This document shows, piece after piece, positions 9,111 to 18,831 of a stretch of DNA of 64,000 nucleotides. Origin of the DNA: Xanthocytophaga sp031424975 (lineage in GTDB: Bacteria; Bacteroidota; Bacteroidia; Cytophagales; 172606-1); the NCBI GenBank assembly GCA_031424975.1, contig JANPIL010000201.1, positions 1 to 64,000 of the forward strand, written 5' to 3'. The translations under genes were made by a program, and so were the position numbers. Position 1 is the stretch's first letter. Every line of letters starts with the position of its first letter. A model generated the notes under the pieces. That model did not search any database. It had not been told where the DNA came from and saw only the letters and a list, made by a program, of their open reading frames with translations.

Positions 9111-10028
9111 ATGAAGCCGTCAATAGTAATAATAGGAAGTTCTAATACCGATATGGTGATTAAAGCAGATCATCTGCCGCTACCTGGCGAAACAATTCTT
9201 GGAGGAACCTTTTTTATGAACCCGGGCGGAAAGGGAGCCAACCAGGCCGTGGCTGCAGCAAGGCTTAACGGTCAGGTTACTTTTATCTGTAAAACGGGCA
9301 ACGATATTTTTGGCCGTCAATCACTCCAATTGTTTGAAGAGGAGGGTATCGATACCAGCCTGATACAATCAGATTCCAAAAATCCTTCCGGGGTAGCGTT
9401 AATAACAGTCGATAAAAATGCTGAGAACTGTATTGTGGTTGCGTCGGGTGCCAATGCTTCATTAACTCCCCAAAGTTTAGCCAAAGCAGAAATGGTGATT
9501 TCAACTGCCAGAATAGTATTGATGCAATTGGAAATTCCTATTGCAACAGTTGCGTATGTAGCAGCAATAGCTGCCGCCAATAAGGTTAAAGTTTTACTTA
9601 ATCCAGCACCCGCCTGTGAAATTCCTGCAGATTTAATGCAACATATTTATGTGATCACACCAAATAAAACGGAGGCGGAAATGCTTTCCGGCATTACCAT
9701 AATCGATCTTGAAACTGCAACAGCCGCCGCAAAAGTAATCAGAGCAAAGGGAGTAGAAATAGTTGTCATTACGCTTGGTTCCAAAGGCGCATTGATTGTT
9801 ACAGATACCATAACTCAAATGATTGAGGCCCCAAAAGTGCATGCTGTTGACACCACTGCTGCAGGCGATGTTTTTAACGGCGCCCTTGCTGTTGCACTAA
9901 GCGAAGACAAGTCAATAACGGATGCAGTAACATTTGCATGCCAGGCGGCTGCTATTTCGGTAACCCGTATGGGTGCTCAATCTTCTGCTCCATACCTGAA
10001 CGAAATTTCTATTTTGGAGGAATTATAA
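9111..10028 (+). CDS. rbsK: Ribokinase (PfkB family)
   Basis: I choose the ATG at 9111 because the PfkB fold starts directly after it (IVIIGSSNTDMVIKADHLP); an in-frame ATG at 9078 would add eleven basic residues. The 305-residue protein shows the ribokinase signature GGKGANQAVAAARL near the N-terminus, NPAPA in the middle, and the second PfkB motif DTTAAGDVFNGAL with Asp253 as catalytic base. It phosphorylates D-ribose to ribose 5-phosphate in the cytoplasm. It is the first gene of the run that continues with SusC/SusD, an ADP-ribosylglycohydrolase-family enzyme and a sugar permease, which makes ribose the likely final product of this locus. Confidence 0.9.
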   Translation: MKPSIVIIGSSNTDMVIKADHLPLPGETILGGTFFMNPGGKGANQAVAAARLNGQVTFICKTGNDIFGRQSLQLFEEEGIDTSLIQSDSKNPSGVALITVDKNAENCIVVASGANASLTPQSLAKAEMVISTARIVLMQLEIPIATVAYVAAIAAANKVKVLLNPAPACEIPADLMQHIYVITPNKTEAEMLSGITIIDLETATAAAKVIRAKGVEIVVITLGSKGALIVTDTITQMIEAPKVHAVDTTAAGDVFNGALAVALSEDKSITDAVTFACQAAAISVTRMGAQSSAPYLNEISILEEL

Positions 10029-10069
10029 GAACAAAATTTAGTGTTTTAAAAAAATAAAAACGATTGCAT

Positions 10070-13000
10070 ATGAGAAAAATAAATTTTCAACTTAAACAAT
10101 TTTACCTGGTGTTGGCTTTAACGGTAACAGCTGTTTCTATTATCACGTTGCCATCCAAAGCCCAAAACGCCACACAGGTTTCCGGCAAAATTATAGACGC
10201 CGCAAATAGCCAACCCATGGCCGGGGCAACTGTAATGATTGAGGGATCGTCTATCGGTACTACTACCGATAATGAAGGGTTTTTTAAGTTAATGAACGTG
10301 CCTGCAAAAGCAGTATTGCTGATTACTCATTCGGGTTATGCTACACAAAAAATACCTTTAAACGGAAGAACTGACATTACCGCATCCATTAGCTCCGATG
10401 CGGCACAATTAAATGAAGTAGTGGTGGTAGGGTATGGTGCCCAACAAAAGAAAAGTGTTGTTGGTGCGGTGTCCACTATTAAAGGAGACGATGTTGTTGC
10501 CAGTAATGCATCGAGCCTTTCTAACTCACTTGCCGGGCGGGTTTCCGGTCTTATTTCCATCCAGCGTTCGGCTGAACCTGGTGATGATTTGTCAGACTTG
10601 TTAATTAGAGGCAGAGCTACATTAAATGGAAGTGATCCTTTAATAATGGTGGATGGAATTCAACGTGATTTTAACCAGATTGATCCTAATGAGGTTGCCA
10701 GTATCAGCGTATTGAAGGATGCATCTTCTACTGCTATTTATGGAACAAGGGGTGCCAATGGGGTAATATTGGTTACCACCAAGCGAGGCCGTTCATCTAA
10801 ACCTACTTTTAATTACACCAGCTATGCAGGTTTTCAAAACGTAATTAATATTCCCGATTTCCTTAACAGTTACGATTATGCAAGGCTTTACAATGTAGCG
10901 GCTAAAAACGATGATCCGAGTATTCCCGATGATCAGTTACCCTACACGGCAGATGATCTTCAAAAATATAAAGATGGTTCCAGTCCTTATACTCACCCTG
11001 ATATACCATGGTACAAAACAATTCTCCAGAAAAACGCTTTACAACAAAGGCATTCATTGTCTATGACGGGCGGATCGGATAAATTTAAATACTTCGTTTT
11101 GTTTGGATACCTGGACCAGGCGGGTGTTTACCGCAGCAGTAATGCAAAAAAATATAATGGACGAATAAACATTGATGCCGAGATAACCCCCACGACTACA
11201 CTTTCAGCTACCGTTGGTGGAGACTTCCAGCACTTATCCAGGCCGGGTACGGGCGGATCCAGAGAAGATGGAGGCATTTGGAGCCTCGTGGTTTATCTGC
11301 CACCTAATGCATTCCCCATAAGAAATGAGGATGGAACTTTTGCTTCTTTATGGGGAGCAAACCCGATTGGTGACATTACTGTAGGAGGAAAGAGGCAAAC
11401 CTGGCCTGCAAATTTTCAAACAACGGCAACCCTTAACCAAAAACTCGACCTTCTTACCAAAGGGCTTTCCTTTAAAATAATTGTTGCAAAAGACTTTGGG
11501 TTTAGAAGTTATAAGGATTGGTACACTCCCTATTTATCAAACTACAACGGCGAAACTTTTGGCGGCGATAACAGGCCGGCACTATATGAAGGATTTAACA
11601 AATTTAGTAATAGCACCTTTGAAACCCATTTAAATTATTCCAGGAGTTTTGGTAAACACGATGTAACCGCTTTAGCATTATACACACAATCTGCCTACAC
11701 TGGTAATAATTTTGACGCATCTCGTACCGACTATGCTTCTGCTGCACTACCCCAGTTGTTTGCCGGTCCACGTACTAATATAAATAATGACGGATCTTCC
11801 TTTGAAGGTGGCAGAGAAGGCTATTTGGGCAGGTTGGCCTACAGTTTTGACAAACGGTATTTTGCTGAATTTAGTTTTGGTTACAATGGTTCGCAAAATT
11901 TCCCACCGGGCAGGCGCTTTGGGTTCTTTCCCGCCGCGGCCATTGGTTGGAATTTAAAGGGTGAAAGCTTTATGGATAAAATTGATTTTATAAGTACCTT
12001 AAAAGTCCGTGCATCTTATGGTGAGGTAGGTAACGATAATGTGGGATACCGAAGTTTTCTTTACAGGGCTCCAGTGTATTACGGTGATAATTATGTATTT
12101 GGCGGTTCTTCTCCGGTACCGGTTCAAACGATTTATAATGGTGAGTTAGCAAACCCTAATGTAACATGGGAGCGTGCAAAGAAAACAAACGTTGGTTTGG
12201 ATTTCGGATTTAAAAATAACAAGCTTTCCGGTTCTGTGGATGTTTTCTTCGAAGACAGAAACAACATTCTTGCCCAACGCAACCAGTCTGTTCCGGGTAC
12301 TTTCGGCGCAACATTGCCGGTTGAAAACATAGCCAGTGTTAAAAATCGGGGTGTTGACTTTACATTAACCTACAGAGGAAAAAGTGGAGCGTTTAACTAT
12401 TACGCCACCGTCAATTATACTTTTGCCCGCAATAGGATAGTTTTTATTGATGAAGCAGCGAATATTCCTGACTATCAAAAAAGAACGGGTTATCCCATTG
12501 GGCAATTCTATGGGTATGTTACGGAAGGATTGTACCAAACCCAAAAGCAAATAGACGAACTTCCTAAGATTAATGGAGTAGATCCACTCCTTGGACAATT
12601 AATCTACAAAGATGTAAATGCGGATGGCAAGATTGATAATTTTGATGTTACCGCCATTGGCAGATCTGCCACACCTGAAAACTTATATGGTTTAAATGCT
12701 GGAGCCAGCTTCAAAGGTTTTGATATTACTATGTTGTGGCAGGGAGCCTCAGGTTTCAATGCCATGAGAGCCGGCGAGCATTACAGTGAGTTTAATTATG
12801 GTAGTACTGCTTTTGGCTATGTTAAAGACAACTGGACCCCAGATAACCCTAATGCAACCTATCCACGGTTATCATTGTATGCTTATAATTACAAGCAGGA
12901 GCCGTCAACTTTTAGGTTACGCCAATCTAGTTACATGCGGCTAAAAAATATGGAAATCGGATACTCTTTACCTACTAATTTAATGTCGAAGGCAGGTATC

Positions 13001-13144
13001 TCAAAATTGAGGATTTATGTGTCGGGAACTAACCTGTTAACCTTTTCAAAAGATAAAGATTTTGACCCCGAAGCGGCTTCAGGAGCGCCTTACTATTACC
13101 CGGTTACGAGGTTAACCAGTGTAGGTGTTAATCTTACTTTTTAA
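10070..13144 (+). CDS. SusC/RagA-type TonB-dependent outer-membrane transporter
   Basis: The ATG at 10070 is preferred to a TTG two codons earlier. The 1024-residue protein has a signal peptide ending PSKAQN, a carboxypeptidase-regulatory-like domain (VSGKIIDAANSQPMAGATV), the TonB-box/plug entry (LNEVVVVGYGAQQKK), the plug motif around DPLIMVDGIQ and GTRGANGVILVTTK, and a long beta barrel ending in aromatic LTSVGVNLTF. It imports an oligomeric ligand captured by the SusD partner encoded 28 bp downstream. The surrounding ribokinase, ADP-ribosylglycohydrolase and permease suggest a ribose-containing ligand. The paralogue at 54043 is clearly divergent, so the two pairs should have different ligands. 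Confidence 0.95.
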   Translation: MRKINFQLKQFYLVLALTVTAVSIITLPSKAQNATQVSGKIIDAANSQPMAGATVMIEGSSIGTTTDNEGFFKLMNVPAKAVLLITHSGYATQKIPLNGRTDITASISSDAAQLNEVVVVGYGAQQKKSVVGAVSTIKGDDVVASNASSLSNSLAGRVSGLISIQRSAEPGDDLSDLLIRGRATLNGSDPLIMVDGIQRDFNQIDPNEVASISVLKDASSTAIYGTRGANGVILVTTKRGRSSKPTFNYTSYAGFQNVINIPDFLNSYDYARLYNVAAKNDDPSIPDDQLPYTADDLQKYKDGSSPYTHPDIPWYKTILQKNALQQRHSLSMTGGSDKFKYFVLFGYLDQAGVYRSSNAKKYNGRINIDAEITPTTTLSATVGGDFQHLSRPGTGGSREDGGIWSLVVYLPPNAFPIRNEDGTFASLWGANPIGDITVGGKRQTWPANFQTTATLNQKLDLLTKGLSFKIIVAKDFGFRSYKDWYTPYLSNYNGETFGGDNRPALYEGFNKFSNSTFETHLNYSRSFGKHDVTALALYTQSAYTGNNFDASRTDYASAALPQLFAGPRTNINNDGSSFEGGREGYLGRLAYSFDKRYFAEFSFGYNGSQNFPPGRRFGFFPAAAIGWNLKGESFMDKIDFISTLKVRASYGEVGNDNVGYRSFLYRAPVYYGDNYVFGGSSPVPVQTIYNGELANPNVTWERAKKTNVGLDFGFKNNKLSGSVDVFFEDRNNILAQRNQSVPGTFGATLPVENIASVKNRGVDFTLTYRGKSGAFNYYATVNYTFARNRIVFIDEAANIPDYQKRTGYPIGQFYGYVTEGLYQTQKQIDELPKINGVDPLLGQLIYKDVNADGKIDNFDVTAIGRSATPENLYGLNAGASFKGFDITMLWQGASGFNAMRAGEHYSEFNYGSTAFGYVKDNWTPDNPNATYPRLSLYAYNYKQEPSTFRLRQSSYMRLKNMEIGYSLPTNLMSKAGISKLRIYVSGTNLLTFSKDKDFDPEAASGAPYYYPVTRLTSVGVNLTF

Positions 13145-13172
13145 TTCAAAAGACTACTTAAAAACACTTTAT

Positions 13173-14774
13173 ATGAAACGTATTTCTTTTCTACTATCTA
13201 TAGTAACATTGCTGACTTTTTCAGCCTGCGAAAAAAATGTATTGGACAAAAATCCACTTGGGGAAATAAGTGAAAATCAGGTATGGCAAGATGTGAGCCT
13301 TGCCAAGTTATTTGTAAACAATATTTATACACAGTTACCCGGTAGCATATACAGAGATGCAGATTGCGCTACCGAGTTGGGTGAACAAGGGCATAACTGG
13401 ATGGATACACAGCCATGGAATACGGGTGATATCAGCGCAGGGTACGCTCCTTTCGCCAATGGATGGTACACTTGTTACACTCAAATTAGAAACACAAATA
13501 CCGTTCTTGCAAATTATTCAACCTTAAAAGGCGACCCGATTGAAATAGATGGCATTAAGGGACAGGCATTATTTCTTAGAGCCTATTATTATACTGAATT
13601 GGTAAATCTTTTTGGTGGGGTGCCGCTGATGGACAAACCTCAGACTTTATCAGACAGTTTGTTTGTAACAAGAAAAACCTATGATGAATGTGTAGCTTTC
13701 ATCGTAAAGGATTGTAATGACGCCGCAGCCCTATTGCCAGAGGAGTGGGATGATTCCAATACAGGACGGGCTACTAAAGGTGCAAGTCTTGCTTTAAAAT
13801 CCAGGATACTATTAAGTGCTGCAAGTGCCTTACATAATCCAGGTAACAGTTCAGCCAAATGGCAGGCAGCATCCGATGCAGCAAAGGCAGTGATTGATTT
13901 AAATGTTTATGCGCTTTATCCTGATTATTACAAGTTGTTCCATGTAGACAACAATGAGGAAGTCATTTTTGATATTCAGTATGCATTTCCAACCCGTTCG
14001 CAGGGTGCTGAGTATTGGAGTAACCCCCAGGGTATTCAGGGTGCATTTGGCGCAAGCCGCCCTACGCAGGAAATGGTGGATTATTATGAAATGAAAAATG
14101 GTTTAGAGATCACGGCTTCAGGTTCCGGCTACAATCCACAGGATCCGTATAAAGACCGTGACCCCAGGTTTTATGCCTCTGTTATTTACAATAATTCACA
14201 ATGGCGGGGTAGAAAAATTGAAACTTTCGAGGATGGCTTGAACGGCCCGGGCCAATTTGACCAGTACGCTACCGGCGGAACCATGACCGGTTATTACAAT
14301 CGAAAGTTTATAAACGAAGCCAATCCAGTAGGTGGAGCAGATAAGTCCAATGAGAACCGGATATTAATCCGCTATGCGGAAGTGTTGCTAAATTATGCAG
14401 AAGCTCAAAATGCGTTAGGTAATGACGGAGAAGCAAGGAGCTCAGTTAACTTAATCAGAACACGGGCAGGTATGCCTGACTTGTCTGCCGCATTATCCGG
14501 CACAGCACTTAGGGATAGGATACGTATAGAAAGAACTGTAGAATTATCATTTGAAGAGTTACACTTTTTTGATGTTCGCCGCTGGATGACTGCACCGACT
14601 TTATTAGCCGCTCCGGTACATAAAATGAGCATTACTAAGACTGGACCAGACCAATTTACTTTCGAAGTGCAGGAAATGGAATCCCGTTCGTGGCGCAACG
14701 CCTTTTATTATCTGCCTATTCCGCAGGATGAGCTAAACAAGAACCCAAATCTTCAGCAGAACCCTGATTATTGA
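13173..14774 (+). CDS. SusD/RagB-type surface lipoprotein
   Basis: The start is the ATG at 13173, which directly precedes a lipoprotein signal (FSACEKN); an upstream in-frame TTG would overlap the SusC end and is not needed. The 533-residue protein has the SusD pattern: a short post-Cys linker, an N-terminal helical TPR-like core (FLRAYYYTELVNLFGGVPL), the LLNYAEAQNALG helix and the C-terminal RNAFYYLPIPQDELNKNP closure. It is an outer-membrane lid that binds the ligand for the adjoining SusC. Nothing in it is truncated. Confidence 0.95.
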   Translation: MKRISFLLSIVTLLTFSACEKNVLDKNPLGEISENQVWQDVSLAKLFVNNIYTQLPGSIYRDADCATELGEQGHNWMDTQPWNTGDISAGYAPFANGWYTCYTQIRNTNTVLANYSTLKGDPIEIDGIKGQALFLRAYYYTELVNLFGGVPLMDKPQTLSDSLFVTRKTYDECVAFIVKDCNDAAALLPEEWDDSNTGRATKGASLALKSRILLSAASALHNPGNSSAKWQAASDAAKAVIDLNVYALYPDYYKLFHVDNNEEVIFDIQYAFPTRSQGAEYWSNPQGIQGAFGASRPTQEMVDYYEMKNGLEITASGSGYNPQDPYKDRDPRFYASVIYNNSQWRGRKIETFEDGLNGPGQFDQYATGGTMTGYYNRKFINEANPVGGADKSNENRILIRYAEVLLNYAEAQNALGNDGEARSSVNLIRTRAGMPDLSAALSGTALRDRIRIERTVELSFEELHFFDVRRWMTAPTLLAAPVHKMSITKTGPDQFTFEVQEMESRSWRNAFYYLPIPQDELNKNPNLQQNPDY

Positions 14775-14816
14775 TTTAATAGACTTGTGCCATATAAATT
14801 CAATGCCTTTTTTACC

Positions 14817-16136
14817 ATGAAGAATACTGCAATTTATTTATTAGTTATAATCTTATCCATCACTTCTTGTGCAAACGCCAATAAGGGTTTGGCCAAAATA
14901 GGTGAGACTAATATTTTTCTGGATGGCGCCAATGGCAATGATCAAAACAACGGGTTGTCACAATCCAGTCCCTGGAAAACGCTCGATAAACTAGGTAAAG
15001 AAACCTTTAAGCCTGGGGATACTATTTTCTTTGCTAAAGGGTCTTCCTTTACCGGCGGTTGCGTAATTAACAGCTCAGGAACTTTAGAAAAACCGATTGT
15101 ATTGGCGGCTTATGGTACTGGGGATGCACCATCTTTCTCGAACCCCGATTACAAGTTGTTAAATGGAAATGTTTTCCAAGTAAAAGGAAGCCACATAACT
15201 GTTGACGGTTTGATGTTTAAAGCATGTGCCAACGCCGCCTCTATTATTGATAAAGAAATATTATTGGTAGGCGCATTGTATGGTGTTACGGGAGCTGATT
15301 ATCTGGTAATTAAGAACTGCCAGTTTGTTGATTGCCCGATTGGAATTTATATCAACGGGCAGCATTGTTCTGTTACAAAAAATATCCTTAGGGATTGCAA
15401 CCGGTTTTTATCCGAACCGGATTGGGGACCGATCGGGATAGTGATTGGCAACGCTTACAACGATGTGAGTTTTAACTCTTGTAGCAATTATATAAATGTT
15501 GGAGGAAACTTTGGTGCCGATGGCGGATTTATAGAGTTAGAAGATCGCTATTTTGGTAATAAGGTACACCATGTAAATATCCACCATAACTATTCGGTAG
15601 CCAATATGGGCTTTGTAGAAATTGAAAGTAAAGTTACCGGAGATAGCCTGAATGTTTATTATAATTTCAGCGACGATTATCAGCAGTTTGTGTTTTTTTG
15701 GGGTGGTAACCATTCCAACGTAGACAATAATACGGTGATCAGAACCCGACCATCAAAAAATGGCGCTGTTAATACGGTGTTTACCATGCGCAACGGCGAT
15801 TTTACTTTGCGTAACAACATTTTCGTTGTAGCAAACAATGTTCAGGTGCTGGTGTCAGCTCCTTACAATGTAGGAAATTATGATAAAGTAGTGCATCAGA
15901 ATAACTTTTATTACTCCGTTGATGGAAGTGTGGCTGATCCTTGCGGAAAGCCGTTGGGCAACGGAGAGAAAATTGCCAATCCTGCATTTGTGAACAAAGA
16001 TGGTTTTGCCTATGGTTTAGGTTTGGGTAGCCCGGCGATTGGCGCCGGTCTTAATTTAAATTATAGTTCTGACTTATTCAACAAACCAATACCCAAAGGA
16101 ACTTCGCCAGATTTAGGTGTATGCCAATATCAATAA
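14817..16136 (+). CDS. Right-handed parallel beta-helix lipoprotein, possible polysaccharide-active enzyme
   Basis: The ATG at 14817 gives a 439-residue product with a lipoprotein signal (SITSCANAN). The segment IFLDGANGNDQNNGLSQSS followed by PGDTIFFAKGS is the usual opening of secreted right-handed beta-helix proteins, and the rest has short N-rich turns (NNNTV, LRNNIFVV) at regular spacing. Such helices include pectate and other polysaccharide lyases, glycosidases and binding proteins; I see no diagnostic catalytic triad. Its place between SusD and the ADP-ribosylglycohydrolase gene suggests surface processing of the imported ligand. Confidence 0.8.
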   Translation: MKNTAIYLLVIILSITSCANANKGLAKIGETNIFLDGANGNDQNNGLSQSSPWKTLDKLGKETFKPGDTIFFAKGSSFTGGCVINSSGTLEKPIVLAAYGTGDAPSFSNPDYKLLNGNVFQVKGSHITVDGLMFKACANAASIIDKEILLVGALYGVTGADYLVIKNCQFVDCPIGIYINGQHCSVTKNILRDCNRFLSEPDWGPIGIVIGNAYNDVSFNSCSNYINVGGNFGADGGFIELEDRYFGNKVHHVNIHHNYSVANMGFVEIESKVTGDSLNVYYNFSDDYQQFVFFWGGNHSNVDNNTVIRTRPSKNGAVNTVFTMRNGDFTLRNNIFVVANNVQVLVSAPYNVGNYDKVVHQNNFYYSVDGSVADPCGKPLGNGEKIANPAFVNKDGFAYGLGLGSPAIGAGLNLNYSSDLFNKPIPKGTSPDLGVCQYQ

Positions 16137-16192
16137 TTGTAATTTGATTTGTAGTAAATAAAATGATTTCTAACCATTGTTAATTGAAGCAG

Positions 16193-17728
16193 ATGAAAAG
16201 AGTATTAATAATTGCCTTGCTGTTTTTTGTTGCCTGTTATTCGTATGCACAAAAAACTGTCACTATTTCAAAGGAGGTTTTAAAAGACAAAATAAAAGGA
16301 GGCTGGGCAGGACAGACAATTGGGGTAACTTTTGGTGGCCCATACGAGTTCAGGTTTAATGGAACTTTTATACAGGATTATCAGCCATTGTTATGGTACG
16401 ATGGGTATCTGAAAAAAACGATGATCGATATTCCAGGTCTGTATGATGACCTGTATATGGACCTTACGTTTGTTGATGTGATGGAGAAATATGGCATTGA
16501 TGCGCCGGTAGATTCTTTTGCCAATGCTTTTGCTAATGCAGGGTATATGCTTTGGCACGCCAACCAGGCTGCACGTTACAATATTTTAAATGGAATTAAA
16601 GCTCCCCAGTCGGGCTTTTGGAAAAACAATCCACATTCCGAAGATATCGACTACCAGATAGAAGCCGACTATGCCGGGCTAATGAGCCCCGGGATGCCAA
16701 ATGCAGCCTCTAAAATCAGTGATAAAATTGGGCATATCATGAACTATGGCGACGGTTACTATGGTGGTGTTTTTATTGGTGCCATGTACGCCCTTTCTTT
16801 TACCAATAACAATATCGGCACTATAGTTTCGGAAGCTTTGAAAACCATTCCAAAAGAAACTGAGTTTTACCAATGTATCAACGATGTGATCAGATGGCAC
16901 AAACAGTTTCCGAACGATTGGCACAGTAACTGGTTTAAAATACAAAAGAGATGGTCGAGTGATATTGCCTGCGCTGATGGTATTTTCAGACCTTTCAACA
17001 TTGATGCAAAGGTCAACTCCGCTTACGTTGTATTAGGTTTGTTATATGGTGGTGGCGACTTTAGCAAAACCCTTGATATTTCTACCAGGGCCGGCCAGGA
17101 TGCAGATTGCAATCCATCATCTGCCGGTGGTATTCTGGGAACCGTACTGGGTTACAATAAAATTCCTAAATATTGGAAAATGGGTTTAAAAGAAGCAGAA
17201 GACATCGACTTTAAATACACTACCATTTCGTTGAACAAGGTGTATGATATTGGGTTCAGGCATGCATTACTTAACGTAGAAAAAAATGGCGGAAAGGTGA
17301 CAGAGAAAGCTATAATATTCAAGGAACAAGTACCAATAACTGTTCCGTTTGAAAAAGGTTTTCCGGGCATCTATCCTATAGAAAACAGGAACCTTTACAA
17401 TAACAATGTGGATACCTTGTCATTTTCGTTTACAGGGACTGGTTTTATATTAAGTGGCGAAGCACAGAAGAACCGGGACATTACAGAGGATCATGTTTTT
17501 GAAGCCGAATTGAGCATTGACGGAAAAATTGTTGAAAAGGCTAAACTGCCTACCAATTACACCACCAGGCGCCACGAATTATTCTGGAAATATGAATTAC
17601 CTAATCAAAAACATACGGTTATGGTTAGGGTATTGAACCCCAGCCCCCGCCATAGTGTCCATTCAACAACAGTAACCATCTTTAGCAACAAACCAGTTAC
17701 CTCACCTTTAATTAGTAACAACCAATAA
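16193..17728 (+). CDS. Exported ADP-ribosylglycohydrolase-family protein
   Basis: The ATG at 16193 precedes a signal peptide ending YSYAQKT. The 511-residue protein carries the ADP-ribosylglycohydrolase (PF03747) pattern: GGWAGQTIGVTFGGP near residue 38, a metal-site YDDLYMDLT with Asp85, Asp86 and Asp90, and the second metal site GQDADCNPSSAGG with Asp303 and Asp305. These are the positions at which the family binds two Mg ions to cleave N- or O-ribosyl bonds. The last 120 residues form an added beta-rich domain that may bind sugar. Export is notable because the textbook enzymes are cytosolic; in this locus the role is probably release of ribose from a ribosylated compound. Its stop codon overlaps the next start by one base (TAATG). 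Confidence 0.85.
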   Translation: MKRVLIIALLFFVACYSYAQKTVTISKEVLKDKIKGGWAGQTIGVTFGGPYEFRFNGTFIQDYQPLLWYDGYLKKTMIDIPGLYDDLYMDLTFVDVMEKYGIDAPVDSFANAFANAGYMLWHANQAARYNILNGIKAPQSGFWKNNPHSEDIDYQIEADYAGLMSPGMPNAASKISDKIGHIMNYGDGYYGGVFIGAMYALSFTNNNIGTIVSEALKTIPKETEFYQCINDVIRWHKQFPNDWHSNWFKIQKRWSSDIACADGIFRPFNIDAKVNSAYVVLGLLYGGGDFSKTLDISTRAGQDADCNPSSAGGILGTVLGYNKIPKYWKMGLKEAEDIDFKYTTISLNKVYDIGFRHALLNVEKNGGKVTEKAIIFKEQVPITVPFEKGFPGIYPIENRNLYNNNVDTLSFSFTGTGFILSGEAQKNRDITEDHVFEAELSIDGKIVEKAKLPTNYTTRRHELFWKYELPNQKHTVMVRVLNPSPRHSVHSTTVTIFSNKPVTSPLISNNQ

Positions 17729-18723
17729 TGTTTATCATACAAAGTTATTCAACCGCTATTTTATTTTGTGTTATAACCATGTTGTGCTGGGGGTCGTGGG
17801 CTACCACTCAAAAAATGGCCTCAAGCAGCTGGCGCTTCGAGTTGTTTTATTGGGATTATGTGATAGGTATTTTATTGCTTTCACTTGTGTTTGCTTTCAC
17901 AATTGGAAGTTCCGGACAGGGTGGAAGATCGTTTATTGAAGATGTGTCACAGGCCGATAAAAGCAGTATTTGGTCAGCCGTTCTTGGAGGCATTATTTTC
18001 AATGCTGCAAACATTTTACTCGTGGCTGCAATATCTATTGCAGGCATGGCTGTTGCTTTTCCGGTAGGTATTGGTTTGGCGTTGGTAATAGGCGTTGTTG
18101 TCAATTATCTGGCTAATCCTGTAGGCAACAAAATGCTTTTATTTGGTGGCGTGGTTTTAATTGTTGCTGCCATTTTGCTCAACGCAAATGCGTATCGCAA
18201 AATGAAGGCCGGTACTGTAAATACCTCCTCCAAAGGATTGATACTCTCAGTTGTTGCCGGTGTGTTAATGGGATTTTTTTACAAGTATGTAGCAGCAGCC
18301 ATGTTTCCAGATTTCAATGTTCCCGAAGCAGGTAAATTAAGTCCTTATACCGCCGTTGTATTTTTTGCAATCGGTATTTTGGTTAGTAATGTTGTGTTTA
18401 ATACGGCTTTAATGCACAAGCCGTTTGTAGGCAGCCCGGTTAGTTATTCAGATTATTTTAAAGGTGGGCTAAAGAACCACATAACAGGAATATTGGGTGG
18501 TGCAATATGGTGCACAGGTATGTCTTTCAGTATCATTGCTTCAGGCAAAGCCGGTCCTGCTATTTCATACGGGTTGGGTCAGGGAGCAACAGTAGTTGCC
18601 GCAATTTGGGGTATTTTCATTTGGAAAGAATTTCGTAATGCATCAAAAGGAACAACTACTGCACTTAATATTATGTTGCTCTTGTATGTTGTAGGGCTCG
18701 CTTTAATCATTGCGGCACGATAA
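17728..18723 (+). CDS. GRP/RbsU-type sugar permease (DMT superfamily)
   Basis: The 331-residue protein is almost wholly hydrophobic with about ten predicted membrane helices. The opening TMLCWGSWATTQKMA and the later GGAIWCTGMSFSIIA and GQGATVVAAIWGIFIWKEF are typical of the glucose/ribose uptake branch of the drug/metabolite transporter superfamily. It would move a monosaccharide, most likely ribose, across the inner membrane to the ribokinase encoded at 9111. It is translationally coupled to the gene before it (1-bp overlap). A decayed paralogue of its C-terminal part lies at 24214-24412. Confidence 0.85.
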   Translation: MFIIQSYSTAILFCVITMLCWGSWATTQKMASSSWRFELFYWDYVIGILLLSLVFAFTIGSSGQGGRSFIEDVSQADKSSIWSAVLGGIIFNAANILLVAAISIAGMAVAFPVGIGLALVIGVVVNYLANPVGNKMLLFGGVVLIVAAILLNANAYRKMKAGTVNTSSKGLILSVVAGVLMGFFYKYVAAAMFPDFNVPEAGKLSPYTAVVFFAIGILVSNVVFNTALMHKPFVGSPVSYSDYFKGGLKNHITGILGGAIWCTGMSFSIIASGKAGPAISYGLGQGATVVAAIWGIFIWKEFRNASKGTTTALNIMLLLYVVGLALIIAAR

Positions 18724-18831
18724 ATAAAAATGGCCAGATAAAATTACCTGGCTGTTTCAATTCTTGTCATCGTAATGTGGCGGTATTATTTCAAAACAAG
18801 GCAAAAAATACCTTGAAACAAGCAGTAAATA

